A program made the translations under genes and the position numbers. Below, one piece after another: positions 25,637 through 28,130 of a stretch of 28,130 bases of DNA. The first letter of the stretch is position 1. Each line of letters starts with the position of its first letter. The DNA comes from Propionibacterium sp. (GTDB lineage: Bacteria > Actinomycetota > Actinomycetes > Propionibacteriales > Propionibacteriaceae). The notes under the pieces are model-generated. The model saw nothing but the letters and a program-made list of their open reading frames with translations, did no database searches and had not been told where the DNA came from. The DNA lies in contig JAAYAO010000334.1 of NCBI GenBank assembly GCA_012719335.1, positions 1-28,130 of the forward strand, given 5' to 3'.

Positions 25637-27096
25637 GCAAACCACGCCACCCGGAGGGTCCGGCTGGTTTCACTTCGACGGGGCTCAGTACAGGCGACGC
25701 GGACGCTGCGCGTCCGGCTCAACCAGCGTGGGGGAGCCCTGCTCAACCGACGCCGAGTGGGCCTGCTCAAGCGACGCCGGACGGTTTTCATACGCCGGTT
25801 GAGGAGGCTCGCGTGAGCGAGCCGTCTCGAAACCTCGCGAGGGGGTCCGAGGACCAGACTTCGGGGCGGTCGTTGCCGGTGCGGGTCGGGTTGTGGGTGT
25901 TGGAGGTGTTGCCGGCGACGATCGTGGCGTGTCTGGTGTTGCCGTGGGTGATCTCCGGTGGTACCGCGCAGCCGTGGAATCCGGCGACCACCGACCTGGA
26001 GGTGTACCGGTTGGCGGCGCAGGACATGCTCGCCGGCAAGGACTTCTATGCCACCCGCACCCCCTACTGGGGGCTCTACTTCATTTATCCGCCGATTGCC
26101 CTGCTGCTGATGACGCCCCTGGCGTTCGGGCCCTACGTGCTCTGGCAGGTGCTGTGGACCTTCGGGTTGGTCGTCGCCCAACAGTCGGTGTTGCGCCGGG
26201 TCGGGGTACCGCGCGGGTGGCGGCTGGCCCTGGTCGGTGCCCTGATCGTGGTGGCGGTCGAACCGATCCGCACCACCCTGGGCTACGGCCAGGTCAACAC
26301 CTTCCTGATGGCCTTCGTGGTCGCCGCCCTGCTGCCCGACCCACCCGCCTCCGCACCACGATGGCTGCGACCCCGCGGGCTGCTGATCGGGCTCGCCACC
26401 GCCATCAAACTCACCCCCGCCTACCTGGCGGTGCTCGCCTTCTTCAGCCGACGCATGGCCGTCGCCTGGTGGGCCTTCGTCGGCTTCCTGCTCTTCACCG
26501 GTCTCGGCTTCGCCCTGCAACCGAGCCAGAGCCTGCGCTTCTGGCGCAACGACCTGCCCGCCGAGACCTCCGGGGCGATGTACGTCGGCAACCAGGCGAT
26601 CAGCGGCCTGGTCACCCGGTGGCTGCCGATGTCGGCCTGGACGATCGTGGGCGTCGTCATCGCCGCGATCGTCGCCGTCGCCGGCCTGTACGCCGCCCGG
26701 CACTGGTGGCTGCGCGGGCAGGCCGGGTTCGCGATCGGCCTGGCCGGCCTGGTCACCTGCCTGGTCAGCCCCCTGTCGTGGACCCACCACTACGTGTGGG
26801 TGCTGCCCTTCGGCGCCGCCCTCGCCCTGGGCAGCGCCCTGCCGCTGTGGATCCGGGCGGCCGGCGGGGTGTGGGCCCTGTGGATCGCGGTGCAGACACC
26901 GCTGGCGGTGCTGCCCTACAAGAACAACGCCGCCGGTGAATACACCTTCGGACAGGACCTGGTGGCCAACCTCGGCCCGCTGCTGGGGGCGCTGTTCGTG
27001 CTGGCTCTGGCGGTGTGGGCTGTCCGTGATCGACGCCTCGTGGTTGCTCCGCATGCCCGGGGGCTAGATTTGCCCCATGGCCGACGAAACACCTGA
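25633..27096 (+). CDS. GT87-type (DUF2029) polytopic mannosyltransferase-like protein
   Basis: 487 aa from the ATG overlapping hisF, or 427 aa from GTG 25813. About ten membrane helices and GT-C features of the PimE-like GT87 family: [28 protein letters not shown] with the acidic residues of loop 1, [57 protein letters not shown] and [16 protein letters not shown]. These enzymes move sugars from polyprenyl-phosphate donors onto envelope lipids or glycans. Start uncertain: residues 1-60 are encoded by palindromic and tandem repeats (25664-25834), while GTG 25813 has an excellent Shine-Dalgarno GAGGAGG (25801-25807) inside the repeat. Codons over about 25841-26000 end mostly in G, unlike the C-ending style downstream. 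The end overlaps ilvD by 20 nt. Confidence 0.85.
   Translation: MSKPRHPEGPAGFTSTGLSTGDADAARPAQPAWGSPAQPTPSGPAQATPDGFHTPVEEARVSEPSRNLARGSEDQTSGRSLPVRVGLWVLEVLPATIVACLVLPWVISGGTAQPWNPATTDLEVYRLAAQDMLAGKDFYATRTPYWGLYFIYPPIALLLMTPLAFGPYVLWQVLWTFGLVVAQQSVLRRVGVPRGWRLALVGALIVVAVEPIRTTLGYGQVNTFLMAFVVAALLPDPPASAPRWLRPRGLLIGLATAIKLTPAYLAVLAFFSRRMAVAWWAFVGFLLFTGLGFALQPSQSLRFWRNDLPAETSGAMYVGNQAISGLVTRWLPMSAWTIVGVVIAAIVAVAGLYAARHWWLRGQAGFAIGLAGLVTCLVSPLSWTHHYVWVLPFGAALALGSALPLWIRAAGGVWALWIAVQTPLAVLPYKNNAAGEYTFGQDLVANLGPLLGALFVLALAVWAVRDRRLVVAPHARGLDLPHGRRNT
25664..25834 (+). repeat. REP-like composite element, copy C
   Basis: The left arm CTGGTTTCACTTCGACG (25664-25680) is identical to 15257-15273 and is followed by the hairpin GGACGC-TGC-GCGTCC (25701-25715) and GCTCAACC (25717-25724). 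The right arm GGTTGAGGAGG (25797-25807) has the hairpin GGCTCGC-GTGA-GCGAGCC (25806-25823) and ends TCTCGAAACC. The arms are in opposite orientation, as in copy B, with three tandem 24-bp units between. The whole element is in an open frame at the 5' end of the GT87 gene. Confidence 0.8.
25717..25788 (+). repeat. 24-bp tandem repeat, three units
   Basis: GCTCAACC/GCTCAACC/GCTCAAGC start at 25717, 25741 and 25765, exactly 24 nt apart, each followed by a G/C-rich spacer. Read in the GT87 frame they encode octapeptides [16 protein letters not shown] and AQATPDGF. Confidence 0.7.
27065..27070 (+). promoter_or_regulatory. Candidate -10 element of a leaderless ilvD transcript
   Basis: TAGATT lies 6 nt before ATG 27077, and no Shine-Dalgarno precedes the ATG. 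TGGTTG at 27041-27046 (18-nt spacer) is a possible -35. The promoter lies inside the 3' end of the GT87 gene. Confidence 0.45.
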
Positions 27097-28130
27097 CATC
27101 AAGCCCCGTTCCCGCGCCGTCACCGACGGTCTCGAAGCCAGCGCCGCGCGCGGCATGTTGCGGGCGGTCGGGATGGGCGATGACGACTTCGCCAAACCGC
27201 AGATCGGTGTCGCGTCCAGTTGGAACGAAATCACCCCCTGCAACCTGAGCCTGGACCGGTTGGCCAAGGCCGCCAAGAACGGTGTGCACGCCGGCGGCGG
27301 CTACCCGCTGGAGTTCGGCACCATCTCGGTGTCCGACGGCATCTCGATGGGCCACGAGGGGATGCACTACTCGCTGGTGTCGCGCGAGGTGATCGCCGAC
27401 TCGGTCGAGGTGGTGATGAGCGCCGAACGACTGGACGGCGCGGTGCTGCTGGCCGGCTGCGACAAGTCGCTGCCCGGCATGCTGATGGCCGCCGCCCGAC
27501 TCGACCTGGCCTCGGTCTTCCTCTACGCCGGCTCGACCATGCCCGGCTCGGTGGACGGCCGCAACGTCACCATCATCGACGCCTTCGAGGCGGTCGGCGC
27601 CTGCGCCCGTGGTCTGATGAGCGAGGCCGAGGTCAAGGAGATCGAACGCAACATCTGCCCCGGTGAGGGTGCCTGCGGCGGCATGTACACCGCGAACACG
27701 ATGGCCTCGATCGCCGAAGCCCTCGGCATGTCCATCCCCGGCTCGGCCGCCCCGCCGGCGGTCGACAGCCGTCGTGACGGGTTCGCCCGCCGCAGCGGTG
27801 AGGCCGTGGTGAACATGTTGAAGCTCGGCATCACCCCCCGGCAGATCCTCACCAAGACCGCCTTCGAGAACGCCATCGCCCTGCTGATGGCCCTCGGCGG
27901 CTCCACCAACGCGGTGCTGCACCTGCTCGCGATCGCCCACGAGGCCGAGGTCGACCTCACCCTGGGTGACTTCGAGCGGATCGGCCGCAAGGTGCCGCAC
28001 CTGGCCGACGTGAAGCCCTTCGGCCGTTACGTGATGACCGACGTCGACAAGGTCGGCGGCATCCCGGTCGTGATGCGCGCCCTGCTCGAGGCCGGCTTCA
28101 TCGACGGCGACGCGATGACCGTCACCGGCC
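27077..28130 (+). CDS. ilvD: Dihydroxy-acid dehydratase (3' end beyond the window)
   Basis: 351 codons visible of an expected 560-620. Fe-S dehydratase that converts 2,3-dihydroxy-isovalerate and -methylvalerate to 2-keto acids in valine, leucine and isoleucine synthesis. It begins [33 protein letters not shown], the actinobacterial IlvD style. Cluster cysteines C55 (ITPCNLS), C128 (GCDKSLPG) and C200 ([10 protein letters not shown]) are present, as is K130 of the CDK motif, the Mg-ligating lysine that is carbamylated in studied members. The ATG lies 20 nt inside the end of the GT87 frame. No frameshift is seen up to the window edge. Confidence 0.96.
   Translation, partial: MADETPDIKPRSRAVTDGLEASAARGMLRAVGMGDDDFAKPQIGVASSWNEITPCNLSLDRLAKAAKNGVHAGGGYPLEFGTISVSDGISMGHEGMHYSLVSREVIADSVEVVMSAERLDGAVLLAGCDKSLPGMLMAAARLDLASVFLYAGSTMPGSVDGRNVTIIDAFEAVGACARGLMSEAEVKEIERNICPGEGACGGMYTANTMASIAEALGMSIPGSAAPPAVDSRRDGFARRSGEAVVNMLKLGITPRQILTKTAFENAIALLMALGGSTNAVLHLLAIAHEAEVDLTLGDFERIGRKVPHLADVKPFGRYVMTDVDKVGGIPVVMRALLEAGFIDGDAMTVTG

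Overview
The window is about 70 % G+C by eye. Genes are tightly packed and mostly on one strand, with many ATGA/GTGA/TTGA stop-start overlaps and frequent GTG starts. Gene content (pafA, pafBC, helY, tlyA, an scpAB-linked parA) points to an actinomycete, perhaps near the Propionibacteriales; no rRNA or taxon-specific gene fixes the family.

Block 1 (1-12713) follows the order of the mycobacterial Rv1691-Rv1711 region: the tail of an upstream acidic protein, a HAD phosphatase, a 69-aa unknown, tlyA, NAD kinase, recN, a GT4 glycosyltransferase, CTP synthase, a Nudix hydrolase, xerD, then a second operon parA - RHH-like protein - scpA - scpB - 23S rRNA pseudouridine synthase. The theme is chromosome maintenance (RecN, XerD, ParA, ScpAB), ribosome modification (TlyA, RluB) and nucleotide supply. 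The only AT-rich gap (9214-9322) precedes parA and carries palindromes over a likely promoter.

Block 2 (12715-23524) resembles the mycobacterial pafA-pafB-pafC-tatA-tatC-helY cluster. It is joined to block 1 by one base. pafA is separated from pafBC by a tandem-FKBP lipoprotein, an unusual tRNA-Gly(TCC), a large palindromic repeat and a convergent gluQ-RS gene. A small membrane protein sits before tatA and a lipid kinase between tatC and helY. Together the block covers Pup ligation, the PafBC DNA-damage regulators, Tat export and an RNA helicase.

Block 3 (23525-28130) holds an MFS permease, a lone hisF, a GT87-type polytopic glycosyltransferase whose 5' end runs through palindromic repeats, and the first 351 codons of ilvD, cut by the window edge.

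Points of most interest: palindromic REP-like units that lie in open reading frames at both ends of the window; the parA/RHH/scpAB arrangement with an operator-like palindrome; a tRNA-Gly that lacks U8, A14 and A21 but keeps all stems; and repeated TANNNT-N6-8-start codon arrangements typical of leaderless transcripts, several of which use the preceding stop codon as part of the -10 element. No CRISPR array, insertion sequence or prophage was seen.
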